Source: MPNO01 sp965205995 (GTDB lineage Bacteria > Pseudomonadota > Alphaproteobacteria > MPNO01). From it: 64,000 bases of DNA. The position numbers and the translations under genes are program-made. Below the pieces are notes generated by a model that ran no database searches, was not told the DNA's origin, and saw only the letters and a list, made by a program, of their open reading frames with translations. Shown here one piece after another: positions 16,813 through 25,752 of this stretch (positions are counted from its first letter, which is position 1; the number at the start of each line of letters is the position of its first letter). The DNA is taken from the NCBI GenBank assembly GCA_965205995.1, contig OZ242200.1, positions 620,001 to 684,000 on the forward strand, given 5' to 3'.

Positions 16813-18056
16813 TTTTCTCGCCGCTCGAGCGCATGATCGCGATGCGCTATCTGCGCGCCCGGCGCGAAGAGGGGTTCATCTCGGTGATCGCCGGGTTCTC
16901 GCTCGCCGGCATCGCGCTCGGCGTCGGCACGCTGATCGTGGTGATGTCGGTGATGAACGGCTTCCGCGCCGAACTGATGACCCGCATCCTCGGGCTCAAC
17001 GGCCATCTCGGCGTGCGCGCGGTGTCCGGCACCCTGGCCGATTTCGACCCGCTGGCGGCGAAGCTGCGGACCCTTCCGGGCGTCGTCAGCGTCACCCCCA
17101 TCGTCGAAGGACAGGTGATGGCGACCGCGAACGGGGTCGCGGGCGGCGCCCTGGTCCGCGCGCTGCGCCCGGACGATCTGAAGGCCAGGCGCGCCATCGC
17201 CGGGGGCATCAAGCGCGGCAGCCTGGACGATTTCAAGGGCAGGAGCGCCGTCCTGGTGGGCGACAGCTTCGCGCGGCGCTACGGGCTCGCGCCGGGCTCG
17301 AAATTGCGGCTGATCTCGCCGGAAACGGAATCGACCGCCTTCGGCACCGTGCCCCGGATCAAGACCTACAAGGTCGCCGCGATCTTCGATGTCGGCATGT
17401 TCCAGTACGACAACGGCTTCGTCTTCATGCCGCTGGAAGCCGCGCAGATCCACTTCCGGACCGGGCCGGCGGTGAACCAGCTCGAGGTCTTTCTCGACGA
17501 CCCGGACAGCGTCGACGGAATCAAGGGTCTGATCCGGGCGCAGACCGAACGGAAGCTGCGACTGATCGACTGGCAGCAGTCGAACGCGACCTTCTTCAAC
17601 GCCATCGAGGTGGAGCGCAACGTGATGTTCGTCATCCTGACGCTCATCATCCTGGTGGCCGCGTTCAATATCGTTTCCAGCCTCATCATGCTGGTCAAGG
17701 ACAAGGGCGCCGACATCGCGATCCTGAGGACCATGGGGGCGAGCCGGGGTGTGGTGATGCGCATATTCCTGCTCGCCGGAGCCTCCATCGGCATCGTCGG
17801 AACCGGGCTCGGCTTCGTGCTCGGCCTTGCCTTCGCGAGCAATATCGAGACCATCCGCGGCTGGCTCGAAAGCCTCTCCGGCACCAACCTGTTCGCGCCC
17901 GAGATCTATTTCCTGTCGCGCCTGCCGTCCCGGGTCGAGACCGACGACGTGCTCTTCGTCGTCGGCCTGTCGATCGCACTTTCGCTGCTGGCAACCCTCT
18001 ACCCGGCGTGGCGGGCGGCGCGGCTCGATCCGGTGGAGGCGCTGCGCTATGAGTGA
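16809..18056 (+). CDS. lolC: lipoprotein-releasing ABC transporter permease (LolC/E type)
   Basis: 415-residue permease of the LolCDE machine, which extracts outer-membrane lipoproteins from the inner membrane for LolA. An N-terminal helix (residues ~25-50) is followed by a large periplasmic domain and three C-terminal helices (FtsX-like fold). FQYDNGFVFMPLEAAQ and LRTMGASRGVVMRIF are characteristic. GTG start overlapping the proS stop. Only one permease gene is present beside lolD, so the complex is probably a homodimer (LolF-like), unless a second permease is encoded elsewhere. Confidence 0.92.
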   Translation: MIFSPLERMIAMRYLRARREEGFISVIAGFSLAGIALGVGTLIVVMSVMNGFRAELMTRILGLNGHLGVRAVSGTLADFDPLAAKLRTLPGVVSVTPIVEGQVMATANGVAGGALVRALRPDDLKARRAIAGGIKRGSLDDFKGRSAVLVGDSFARRYGLAPGSKLRLISPETESTAFGTVPRIKTYKVAAIFDVGMFQYDNGFVFMPLEAAQIHFRTGPAVNQLEVFLDDPDSVDGIKGLIRAQTERKLRLIDWQQSNATFFNAIEVERNVMFVILTLIILVAAFNIVSSLIMLVKDKGADIAILRTMGASRGVVMRIFLLAGASIGIVGTGLGFVLGLAFASNIETIRGWLESLSGTNLFAPEIYFLSRLPSRVETDDVLFVVGLSIALSLLATLYPAWRAARLDPVEALRYE

Positions 18057-18756
18057 TCCGGCCGTGGCGCTCGACGAGGTCGCCAAGACCTACCGCCAGG
18101 CGGGCGGCGGGCTCGACGTGCTGAAATCGGCCAGCCTCTCCATCATGCCGGGCGAGATCGTCGCCATCGTCGGCCCGTCGGGAGCCGGCAAGTCGACTTT
18201 GCTCCATATCGCCGGTCTGCTCGACCGCCCGACCGGGGGGTCGGTCCGCTTCGGCGGCGAGGACTGCACCGCGCTCGGCGACGACCGGCGCACCGCGATC
18301 CGGCGCGGCGGGATCGGCTTCGTCTACCAGTTCCATCACTTGTTGCCCGAGTTCTCGGCGCTCGAGAACATCGTTCTGCCGCAGATGATCGCCGGGCGCC
18401 CGAAGCGGGAGGCGGCGACCCGCGCGCGCGCGCTGCTGGGACAGATCGGGCTCGCCGAACGCGCCAGCCATCGCCCGGCGCGGCTGTCCGGCGGCGAGCA
18501 GCAGAGGGTCGCGATCGGACGCGCGCTCGCCAACCGCCCGAAAGTGCTGATCGCCGACGAGCCGACCGGCAATCTCGACCCGCAGACCGCCCTGTCGGTC
18601 TTCGGGATACTTCTCACGGCGGTCCGCGAGCACGGTGTCGCGGCCCTGATCGCGACCCACAATACGGAGCTCGCCGCCCGGATGGACCGCCGCCTGGTCT
18701 TGCGCGACGGCACCATCGTTTCGGGCCAGGGCGCGCCGCGGCAGCCCGCCGAATAA
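18049..18756 (+). CDS. lolD: lipoprotein-releasing system ATP-binding protein
   Basis: 235-residue ABC ATPase partner of the Lol permease. Walker A GPSGAGKST at 42-50, Q-loop Gln94, signature LSGGEQQRV from 146, Walker B VLIADEPTGNLDP from 166. VYQFHHLLPEFSALEN and GNLDP are typical of the LolD/MacB group. The ATG at 18049 overlaps the lolC stop by 8 bp. An open extension upstream lies within lolC and is not used. Confidence 0.93.
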   Translation: MSDPAVALDEVAKTYRQAGGGLDVLKSASLSIMPGEIVAIVGPSGAGKSTLLHIAGLLDRPTGGSVRFGGEDCTALGDDRRTAIRRGGIGFVYQFHHLLPEFSALENIVLPQMIAGRPKREAATRARALLGQIGLAERASHRPARLSGGEQQRVAIGRALANRPKVLIADEPTGNLDPQTALSVFGILLTAVREHGVAALIATHNTELAARMDRRLVLRDGTIVSGQGAPRQPAE

Positions 18757-18801
18757 TCCACAGACGCGCGTCGTCGCGCGATTGGTGATTCGTCTCCCGC
18801 G

Positions 18802-18828
18802 TGAAAAACTTGCAAACAAGGTTTTTCA
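18802..18828. repeat. inverted repeat in the lolD-dnaE gap
   Basis: TGAAAAACTTG (18802-18812), loop CAAA, then CAAGGTTTTTCA (18817-18828): an 11-bp stem with one bulged base. It is AT-rich in a GC-rich setting and lies 15 bp before the dnaE ATG. It could be a weak terminator for lolD, a leader structure or an operator. If dnaE started at the GTG at 18801 the repeat would be coding, which looks less likely. Confidence 0.55.
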
Positions 18829-18842
18829 TCGTCCGCCGGTCC

Positions 18843-21800
18843 ATGCCCCACGCCGAATACGTCCATCTCCGGGCCCATACGGCCTATTCGCTCTCGGAAG
18901 GCGCCATCAAGATCCCCGATCTTGTGGAGCTCTGCGTCGCCGAAGCGATGCCGGCGGTCGCGGTGACCGATGCCCACAATTTGTTCGGCGCGCTCGAATT
19001 CGCCATGGCCGCCGCCGCCAGGGGGGTGCAGCCGATCATCGGCTGCCAGCTCGCCGTGGCGCCGATGGAAGCCGCTTCCGCGGCCGAGAGCGCAATGCGG
19101 CCGGGCGCGCGCAACGGACGCAGGCGACGGCGCGACTCGCTGGTCCTCCTGGTGCAGAACGAGGAGGGGTACGGCAATTTGATGACACTGGCGTCCCGGG
19201 CGTTCCTCGAAGCCGAGGCGGGCGATGCGCATGTCTCGTTTTCGGATATCGCGGCGCATGCATCGGGGCTGATCGCGCTTACCGCCGGCGCCTCGGGCGC
19301 GCTCGGCCGGCTGCTCGCCGACGGGCAGGTGCAGAAGGCGAGCGGCGCGCTGCAAATGCTGAGGGAGGTCTTTGCGGACCGGCTCTATATCGAGATCACC
19401 CGCCACGGCGAGGAGATCGAGAGGCGGATCGAGGACGATCTGATCGACCTCGCGATGACCCGCGACCTGCCGCTGGTCGCCACCAACGAAGCCTATTTCG
19501 CCGATGCCTCGATGTATGACGCCCACGATGCGCTGCTCTGCATCGCCGACGGCGCGCATGTGGCCGAGCAGGACCGGCGCAGGCTGACCCCCGACCACCG
19601 GTTTCGCAGCACAGCCGAGATGCGCGCGCTGTTCGCGGATTTGCCCGAGGCGCTAGACAACACGCTGACGATCGCCAGGCGCTGCGCCTACATGCCGGAG
19701 CCGCGCGCCCCGATCCTGCCGCGCTACGAGACGGCGCAGGGCGAGACCGAGGCAGACGCGCTGACCGCCGCCGCCGAGGCCGGGCTGGAGGCCCGCCTCG
19801 AAGCGGGGGTCTATCCCGCGGGCGCGGCCGCCGAGCAGAAGCGGGAGGCGGCGAAACCCTATCGCCAACGGCTCGCCTACGAGCTGGAGACGATCGTCGG
19901 GATGGGGTTTCCCGGATATTTCCTGATCGTCGCCGATTTCATCCAATGGGCGAAGAAGCGGCAGATTCCGGTCGGTCCCGGGCGCGGCTCGGGCGCCGGC
20001 TCCGTGGTCGCCTGGGCGCTGACCATCACCGATCTCGACCCGCTGCGCTTCGGCCTCCTGTTCGAGCGCTTCCTCAACCCGGACCGCGTGTCGATGCCGG
20101 ATTTCGACATCGATTTCTGCCAGGACCGGCGCGACGAGGTGATCCGCTACGTCCAGGACAAGTACGGCGCCGACCGGGTGGCCCAGATCATCACCTTCGG
20201 GACGCTACAGGCGCGGGCGGCGATCCGCGACGTGGGGCGGGTTCTCGGCATGCCGTACGGGCAGGTCGACCGGATCTCGAAACTGGTCCCGTTCAACCCG
20301 GCCCATCCGCCGACCCTCGCGGAAGCGCTGGAGAAGGAGCCGCAGCTGCGCGAGATGCGCGCCGGCGACGAGCAGGTGGCGCGGCTGCTCGACCTCGCGA
20401 TGGCCCTCGAAGGGCTCTACCGCCACACCTCGACCCATGCCGCCGGGGTGGTGATCGCCGACCGGCCGCTGACCGAGCTGGTCCCGCTCTACCGCGACCC
20501 GCGCTCGGAGCTGCCGGCGACCCAGTTCTCGATGAAATACACCGAGCTCGCCGGGCTGGTGAAGTTCGACTTTCTCGGCCTGAAGACGCTGAGCGTGCTC
20601 GACCGGGCGCTGAAGCTGATCCCGCAGGATGGGCGGCCGGATCTGCTGGCGCTGCCGTTCGACGATTCCAGCACCTATGCGATGCTGAGCCGCGGCGACA
20701 CGGCCGGGGTGTTCCAGATGGAAAGCGCCGGCATGCGCGATGCGCTGCGCCAGATGCAGCCCGACTGCATCGAGGATCTCATCGCGCTGGTCGCCCTCTA
20801 CCGCCCGGGGCCGATGGACAACATCCCGCGCTACAACAACTGCAAGCACGGGCTCGAGCAGCCGGACTACCTGCACCCCGATCTGGAGGACATCCTGCGC
20901 GAGACCTTCGGCGTGATCATCTACCAGGAACAGGTCATGCGGATCGCGCAGAAGCTCTCCGGGTTCAGCCTCGCCCGGGCCGATCTGCTGCGCCGCGCGA
21001 TGGGCAAGAAGATCCAGTCCGAGATGGACGCCCAGCGCGACGCCTTCGTCGACGGCGCGGTCGCGCGCGGCGTGGACGAATCGAAGGCCAAGCAGATATT
21101 CGAGCAGGTCGACAAGTTCGCCGGCTACGGCTTCAACAAGTCGCACGCCGCGGCCTATGCGCTGATCGCCTACCAGACCGCCTGGTTGAAGGCCAATCAC
21201 CCGGTCGAGTTCTTCGCCGCCCTGATGACGCTCGACCTCGGCAACACCGACAAGCTCGGCGTCATCCGCCAGGAACTGCAGCGCCTGGATATCCCGCTGC
21301 TGCCACCCGACGTCAACCGTTCCCAGGCCGCGTTCTCGGTCGAGACGACAAGCAACGGGAGCGAGAGAAAGGCGATCCGCTACGCCCTCGCGGCGATCCG
21401 CAAGGTCGGCGCGCAGGCGATGGAGGACCTTGCCGCCGAACGCGAATCCGGCGGGCCGTTCACGGACGAGTTCGATCTCGCGCAACGGCTCGGCGGCGCG
21501 CTGGCGAACCGGCAGCAGCTCGAAAACCTGGTGCGCGCCGGGGCGCTCGATGGACTCAACCCTAACCGGCGCCAGACCTTCGAGGCGATCGACCGCCTGG
21601 TGCGGCTCGGCCAGGCTTCCGCCCAGGCGCGCGACAGCAACCAGACCAGCCTTTTCGGCGAAGGCGGGGACGGGCTGCCGCCGGTCGATCGACGGCGCTC
21701 CGAAATTGCCGACTGGACCGCCATGGAACGCCTCGATCTTGAGTTCGACGCGGTCGGCTTCTACCTTTCCGCCCACCCGCTGGACGCCAGCGAACGGCGT

Positions 21801-22337
21801 CTGAAGCGCCTCGGCGTCGTGCCCTATGCCGAGGTGGCGCGGCGCGGCCAGTCGGGAACCTGCAAGCTCGCCGGCATCGTGGCCGCGCGGCAGGAACGCA
21901 CATCCCCGAAAGGGACCCGCTTCGCCTATATCCGGCTGACCGATTCCTCCGGCGCTTTCGAGGTCGTCGCGTTCAGCGATCTTCTCGCCCAGACCCGCGA
22001 CCATCTGGAGGCCAACAGCCAAATTCTGGTCACCGCGGAATCGCGCGTCGAAGGCGACGGCCTTCGCCTGATCGCGCACCGCATCGAACCGCTGGGGCGG
22101 GCAATCGACGAGATCGAGACCGGGCTCCAGGTGCGGGTCGCCGATTCCGCCTGCCTGCCGACCGTCAAGTCCGAGATCGGCCGCTGGAAGCGCGGCCGGG
22201 GCCGCGTGAGCATCCTGATCGGCATCGATTCCGGGCGCGAGGTGGAGGTGATGCTGCCGGGCGGCTACACGGTGCCGGCCGACGGCCCGCCGGCGCTCGA
22301 TGCGCTTGCCGGGGTGAGCGAAGTCAACGAGCTCTGA
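18843..22337 (+). CDS. dnaE: DNA polymerase III alpha subunit
   Basis: 1164-residue replicative polymerase (C-family, DnaE1). Order: PHP domain from residue ~5 (YVHLRAHTAYSLSEGA), polymerase core with GPGRGSGAGSVVAW and the catalytic aspartates PDFDIDF near 419-425, helix-hairpin-helix region with GYGFNKSHAAAYA, and an OB-fold near 1000-1045 (GTCKLAGIVAARQE, FAYIRLTD). I chose the ATG at 18843 because MPHAEYVHLR matches the family start; a GTG at 18801 would add 14 residues across the inverted repeat. The ATG has no strong ribosome-binding site. Confidence 0.95.
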   Translation: MPHAEYVHLRAHTAYSLSEGAIKIPDLVELCVAEAMPAVAVTDAHNLFGALEFAMAAAARGVQPIIGCQLAVAPMEAASAAESAMRPGARNGRRRRRDSLVLLVQNEEGYGNLMTLASRAFLEAEAGDAHVSFSDIAAHASGLIALTAGASGALGRLLADGQVQKASGALQMLREVFADRLYIEITRHGEEIERRIEDDLIDLAMTRDLPLVATNEAYFADASMYDAHDALLCIADGAHVAEQDRRRLTPDHRFRSTAEMRALFADLPEALDNTLTIARRCAYMPEPRAPILPRYETAQGETEADALTAAAEAGLEARLEAGVYPAGAAAEQKREAAKPYRQRLAYELETIVGMGFPGYFLIVADFIQWAKKRQIPVGPGRGSGAGSVVAWALTITDLDPLRFGLLFERFLNPDRVSMPDFDIDFCQDRRDEVIRYVQDKYGADRVAQIITFGTLQARAAIRDVGRVLGMPYGQVDRISKLVPFNPAHPPTLAEALEKEPQLREMRAGDEQVARLLDLAMALEGLYRHTSTHAAGVVIADRPLTELVPLYRDPRSELPATQFSMKYTELAGLVKFDFLGLKTLSVLDRALKLIPQDGRPDLLALPFDDSSTYAMLSRGDTAGVFQMESAGMRDALRQMQPDCIEDLIALVALYRPGPMDNIPRYNNCKHGLEQPDYLHPDLEDILRETFGVIIYQEQVMRIAQKLSGFSLARADLLRRAMGKKIQSEMDAQRDAFVDGAVARGVDESKAKQIFEQVDKFAGYGFNKSHAAAYALIAYQTAWLKANHPVEFFAALMTLDLGNTDKLGVIRQELQRLDIPLLPPDVNRSQAAFSVETTSNGSERKAIRYALAAIRKVGAQAMEDLAAERESGGPFTDEFDLAQRLGGALANRQQLENLVRAGALDGLNPNRRQTFEAIDRLVRLGQASAQARDSNQTSLFGEGGDGLPPVDRRRSEIADWTAMERLDLEFDAVGFYLSAHPLDASERRLKRLGVVPYAEVARRGQSGTCKLAGIVAARQERTSPKGTRFAYIRLTDSSGAFEVVAFSDLLAQTRDHLEANSQILVTAESRVEGDGLRLIAHRIEPLGRAIDEIETGLQVRVADSACLPTVKSEIGRWKRGRGRVSILIGIDSGREVEVMLPGGYTVPADGPPALDALAGVSEVNEL

Positions 22338-22372
22338 GCGCCCTCCGGGTCCGCCAAGGCGCCTGAATTCGC

Positions 22373-22401
22373 TTGCGAATGCGGGCCGGCCGGTTTATCA
22401 C
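22373..22401 (+). promoter_or_regulatory. promoter candidate for rpsB-tsf
   Basis: TTGCGA (22373-22378), 17-bp spacer, TATCAC (22396-22401), in the 195-bp gap between dnaE and rpsB. The remaining ~130 bp form a long GC-rich leader up to the rpsB ATG, as expected for a regulated ribosomal protein operon (S2 represses its own operon in E. coli). I could not recognise a defined S2-binding element by eye. No tRNA or small gene is visible in the gap. Confidence 0.45.
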
Positions 22402-22532
22402 AACCTCGCTTCAGAGAACGCACGCGGGCTGCGGGAGGCGAATCGCCTTCCATCCGGTCGGCAGGGACGGTCGAATTGTCCGATCCCGCGCCGCATTGCC
22501 CGCGGAGGGACAACCGGACAAGGACAACGATC

Positions 22533-23441
22533 ATGGCAATGCCTGAATTCTCCATGCGCCAGTTGCTTGAGGCGGGGGTCCATTTCGGCCACCACACCAA
22601 GCGCTGGAACCCCAAGATGTCGCCCTTCATCTTCGGCGTCAGGAACGGCATCCACATCATCGACCTCCAGCAGACGATGCCGATGCTCCACGCCGCGCTG
22701 GCGGCGATCCGCGAGACCACCGCGGCGGGCGGGCGCATTCTGTTCGTCGGGACCAAGCGCCAGGCGAGCGAGCTGGTCGCGGAAGCGGCCGGGCGCAGCG
22801 GGCAGTATTTCGTCAACCACCGCTGGCTGGGCGGAACGCTGACCAACTGGAAGACCATCACCGCATCCATCCAGCGGCTGCGCGACCTCGACGAGGCGCT
22901 GGAGACCGAGGAGAGCGGGCTCACCAAGAAGGAACTGCTGGGCCTCACCCGAGAGCGCGAAAAGCTCCAGCGCGCGCTCGGCGGCATCAAGGAAATGGGC
23001 GGGCTTCCCGACGCCCTGTTCGTGATCGACACCAACAAGGAGTCGATCGCGATCAAGGAGGCCAGGAAACTCAAGATTCCGGTGGTCGGAGTGATCGACA
23101 GCAATTCCGATCCCGACGGCATCACCTTCGCGATCCCCGGCAACGACGATGCGATCCGCTCGATCGCGCTCTACTGCGATCTTGTGTCGCGGGCGGTGCT
23201 GGACGGGCTGCAGCAGGAGGCGATCGCCAGCGGCAGCGATATCGGCGAGTCCGAGGAGACGCCGGTGGAAGACCTGCCCGAGGAGACGCCGGTCGAAGGC
23301 CTGCCCGAGGAGACGCCGTCGGACGGCCTCGCCGAGGAAGTCGGGGCAGAGGGCGGGGACCAGCCCTCGGAGACCCCGCCCGCGGAGCAGGCAGCCGAAC
23401 CCGCGCCGGAAACGGCCGAGGAAGGCGCAGCCCAGGCCTGA
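22533..23441 (+). CDS. rpsB: 30S ribosomal protein S2 with long acidic C-terminal tail
   Basis: 302 residues against about 240 in E. coli. Residues 1 to ~230 are a normal S2 (FSMRQLLEAGVHFGHHTKRWNPKM, IHIIDLQQT, FVGTKRQA, VNHRWLGGTLTNW, VIDTNKE, PVVGVIDSNSDPD). The last ~70 residues are Glu/Pro/Ala-rich, without hydrophobic core, and include three 9-residue repeats. Acidic S2 tails occur in other alphaproteobacteria; this one is repeat-built. The ATG at 22533 matches the family start; GGAGGGA at 22504-22510 is too far upstream to be the ribosome-binding site. Confidence 0.95.
   Translation: MAMPEFSMRQLLEAGVHFGHHTKRWNPKMSPFIFGVRNGIHIIDLQQTMPMLHAALAAIRETTAAGGRILFVGTKRQASELVAEAAGRSGQYFVNHRWLGGTLTNWKTITASIQRLRDLDEALETEESGLTKKELLGLTREREKLQRALGGIKEMGGLPDALFVIDTNKESIAIKEARKLKIPVVGVIDSNSDPDGITFAIPGNDDAIRSIALYCDLVSRAVLDGLQQEAIASGSDIGESEETPVEDLPEETPVEGLPEETPSDGLAEEVGAEGGDQPSETPPAEQAAEPAPETAEEGAAQA
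23253..23333 (+). repeat. three tandem 27-bp repeats inside rpsB
   Basis: Units at 23253-23279, 23280-23306 and 23307-23333. Each encodes nine residues: EETPVEDLP, EETPVEGLP and EETPSDGLA. Units 1 and 2 differ at only a few bases; unit 3 is more diverged. Being a multiple of three, a gain or loss of units keeps rpsB in frame, so copy number could vary among strains. Confidence 0.9.
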
Positions 23442-23520
23442 CGCGGCGGGCAATCCCGTTTGCCGCAGGTTGTGCGATATCGGAGCCCGTTCCGGGTTCC
23501 CGAGAGACGATGAGGACATG

Positions 23521-24441
23521 ATGGCGGAGATTACGGCCAGTCTGGTCAAGGCGCTTCGGGACAAGACCGGAGCCGGCATGATGGACTGCAAGAAGGCGCT
23601 CAGCGAATCGGACGGCGGGATCGACGCGGCGGTGGACTGGCTGCGCAAGAACGGACTTGCCGCGGCGGCCAAGAAGGCCGGGCGCGTCGCCGCCGAGGGT
23701 CTGGTGGCGGTGGCCACGGACGGAACCAATGGCGCGGTGGTCGAGATAAACGCCGAGACCGATTTCGTCGGCCGCAACGAGGAGTTCCAGTCCTTCGTGA
23801 GCGATGTGGCGCGGATCGCGCTCGACACCAGCGGTCCCGTCGAATCCCTGGGCGATGCCCCGATGGGCGAGGGGACGGTGGCGTCGCGGATGACCGATCT
23901 GATCGCCAGGATCGGCGAGAACATGTCGCTCAGGCGGGTCGAGCGGCTCTCGGTCGGGAACGGCGCGATCGGGAGCTATGTCCACAACAGCGTCGCGCCC
24001 GGGCTCGGCAGGATCGCGGTGCTGGTCGGGCTCGAATCGTCCGGCGCGACCGGACCCCTCTACGGGCTGGCGCGCCAGCTCGCGATGCATGTCGCGGCGG
24101 CGAGCCCGCAATGGACCGCGATCGACGGCATCGACCCGGCGGCGCTCGACCGCGAGCGCGCGGTGCTGACCGAGCAGGCCCGGGCCAGCGGCCGGCCGGA
24201 GAACATCATCGGCAAGATGGTCGAGGGACGCCTCAGAAAGTTCTACGAAGATACGGTCCTGCTGGAACAAACCTTCGTGATCGACGGTGAGTCCAAGGTC
24301 TCCAAGGCGGTCGAAGCGCTTGCCGGGGAAATCGGCGCGCCGGTCTCGGTCGCCGGCTTCCAGCGCTTCGCGCTGGGGGAGGGAATCGAGAAGAAGGAAG
24401 TGGACTTCGCCGCCGAGGTCGCCGCGACGGTGGGCGGCTGA
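23521..24441 (+). CDS. tsf: translation elongation factor Ts
   Basis: 306-residue guanine-nucleotide exchange factor for EF-Tu. The N-terminal UBA-like domain (KALRDKTGAGMMDCKKAL), the linker KKAGRVAAEGL and the EF-Tu-contacting NAETDFVGRNEEF are all present. Two adjacent ATGs occur; the second (23521) is preferred because GAGG at 23512-23515 is then five bases away and the start MAEITASLVK matches the family. Usual position between rpsB and pyrH. Confidence 0.96.
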   Translation: MAEITASLVKALRDKTGAGMMDCKKALSESDGGIDAAVDWLRKNGLAAAAKKAGRVAAEGLVAVATDGTNGAVVEINAETDFVGRNEEFQSFVSDVARIALDTSGPVESLGDAPMGEGTVASRMTDLIARIGENMSLRRVERLSVGNGAIGSYVHNSVAPGLGRIAVLVGLESSGATGPLYGLARQLAMHVAAASPQWTAIDGIDPAALDRERAVLTEQARASGRPENIIGKMVEGRLRKFYEDTVLLEQTFVIDGESKVSKAVEALAGEIGAPVSVAGFQRFALGEGIEKKEVDFAAEVAATVGG

Positions 24442-24476
24442 GGGAGCGCGGCGATCGACAGGGAACCGGCGAGCTC

Positions 24477-25208
24477 GTGACTTTCAGGCGCATACTGCTC
24501 AAACTCTCGGGCGAAGCCCTCATGGGCTCTGGGCAGTACGGGCTGGACCCCGACACGGTGGAGCGGATCGCGCTGGAAATCCGTTCGGTCGCGGGGATCG
24601 GTGTCGAGCTCTGCGTCGTCATCGGCGGCGGCAACGTCTTCCGCGGGGTCTCCGGGGCCGCGCTCGGCATGGAACAGGCGACGGCCGACTATATCGGCAT
24701 GCTGGCGACCGTGATGAACGCCCTCGCCTTGCAGGGCGTGCTCGAACGGCACGGGGTCAACACGCGGGTGCTCTCGGCGATCCGCATGGAATCGGTGTGC
24801 GAACCCTATATTCGCAGGCGCGCAATCCGGCATATGGAGAAGGGCCGGGTGGTAATCTTCGCCGCCGGCACCGGCAATCCGTTCTTTACCACCGATACCG
24901 CGGCCGCGCTCAGGGCGAGCGAGATGGGCTGCGACGCGCTGTTCAAGGGCACCCAGGTCGATGGGGTATACTCGGCCGATCCCAAGCTGGATCGCGATGC
25001 GGTGCGCTATGAAAGGCTGGGCTATCTCGACGTGCTGTCGCGCGACCTGAAGGTGATGGATGCCTCCGCGGTTTCCCTGGCACGCGAAAACAAGATACCA
25101 ATTCTGGTATTTTCGCTACAAACTTCCGGAGCCTTCGCCGAGATCGTGGCCGGCGGGGGCACCTACACCCTAATCGCCGAGGGAGACTGGAATCGTGGCG
25201 GAGCCTGA
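24477..25208 (+). CDS. pyrH: uridylate kinase
   Basis: 243-residue UMP kinase of the amino-acid-kinase fold, which makes UDP for nucleic acid and cell-envelope sugars and is typically activated by GTP and inhibited by UTP. Motifs: ILLKLSGEAL at the start, VIGGGNVFRG near 47-56, GTGNPFFTTDTAAALRA in the nucleotide-binding half, and TQVDGVYSADPK. GTG start, 35 bp after tsf. The 3' end overlaps frr by 14 bp. Confidence 0.96.
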   Translation: MTFRRILLKLSGEALMGSGQYGLDPDTVERIALEIRSVAGIGVELCVVIGGGNVFRGVSGAALGMEQATADYIGMLATVMNALALQGVLERHGVNTRVLSAIRMESVCEPYIRRRAIRHMEKGRVVIFAAGTGNPFFTTDTAAALRASEMGCDALFKGTQVDGVYSADPKLDRDAVRYERLGYLDVLSRDLKVMDASAVSLARENKIPILVFSLQTSGAFAEIVAGGGTYTLIAEGDWNRGGA

Positions 25209-25752
25209 ATTAGCCGATATCGAACGGCGGATGAACGGCGCCATCGAGGCGCTGCGGCGCGAATTCGCCGGGCTGAGAACCGGCCGCGCCTCGGTCGCCC
25301 TGCTCGAACCGCTGACCGTCGAAGCCTATGGCAACAGGATGCCGATCAACCAGGTCGGCACGATCGGCGTTCCCGATCCGCGCATGCTCACCGTCCAGGT
25401 CTGGGACCAGGGCCAGGTCGGCGCGGTCGAGAGAGCCATCCGGGATTCGGGGCTCGGGCTCAACCCGCAGACCGAGGGCAATATTGTCAGGGTGCCGATT
25501 CCGCAGCTCACCGAGGAACGCCGCGTGGAGCTCACCAAGGTCGCCAACAAATATGCCGAACAGGCCCGGGTGGCCGTGCGCAATGTCCGGCGCGACGGCG
25601 TCGACCGGTTCAGGAAGAAGGAAAAGGACGGCGAGATCTCGCAGGACGAGCAACGCGCCTGGTCGACCGAAATCCAGCAATTGACCGACGTTACCATCGC
25701 AGCGATCGACGCGGCGCTGTCGACCAAGGAGGCGGAGATATTGCAGGTTTGA
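25195..25752 (+). CDS. frr: ribosome recycling factor
   Basis: 185-residue factor that, with EF-G, splits the post-termination ribosome. Standard length. Characteristic segments are LRTGRASVALLEPLTVEAYG, the hinge region VPIPQLTEERR, and NVRRDGVDRFRKKEKDGEISQDE. The GTG at 25195 lies inside the end of pyrH; the product overlaps uppS by four bases (TTGA). Confidence 0.96.
   Translation: MAEPELADIERRMNGAIEALRREFAGLRTGRASVALLEPLTVEAYGNRMPINQVGTIGVPDPRMLTVQVWDQGQVGAVERAIRDSGLGLNPQTEGNIVRVPIPQLTEERRVELTKVANKYAEQARVAVRNVRRDGVDRFRKKEKDGEISQDEQRAWSTEIQQLTDVTIAAIDAALSTKEAEILQV

Noticed and set aside
22338..22532. Possible tRNA or small RNA in the dnaE-rpsB gap.
   Set aside because: No cloverleaf or conserved T-loop (GGTTCGAATCC-like) sequence; only a promoter candidate and a GC-rich leader were seen.
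23253..23333. Short direct repeats considered as a CRISPR-like array.
   Set aside because: The 27-bp units are contiguous without spacers and lie in frame inside rpsB.
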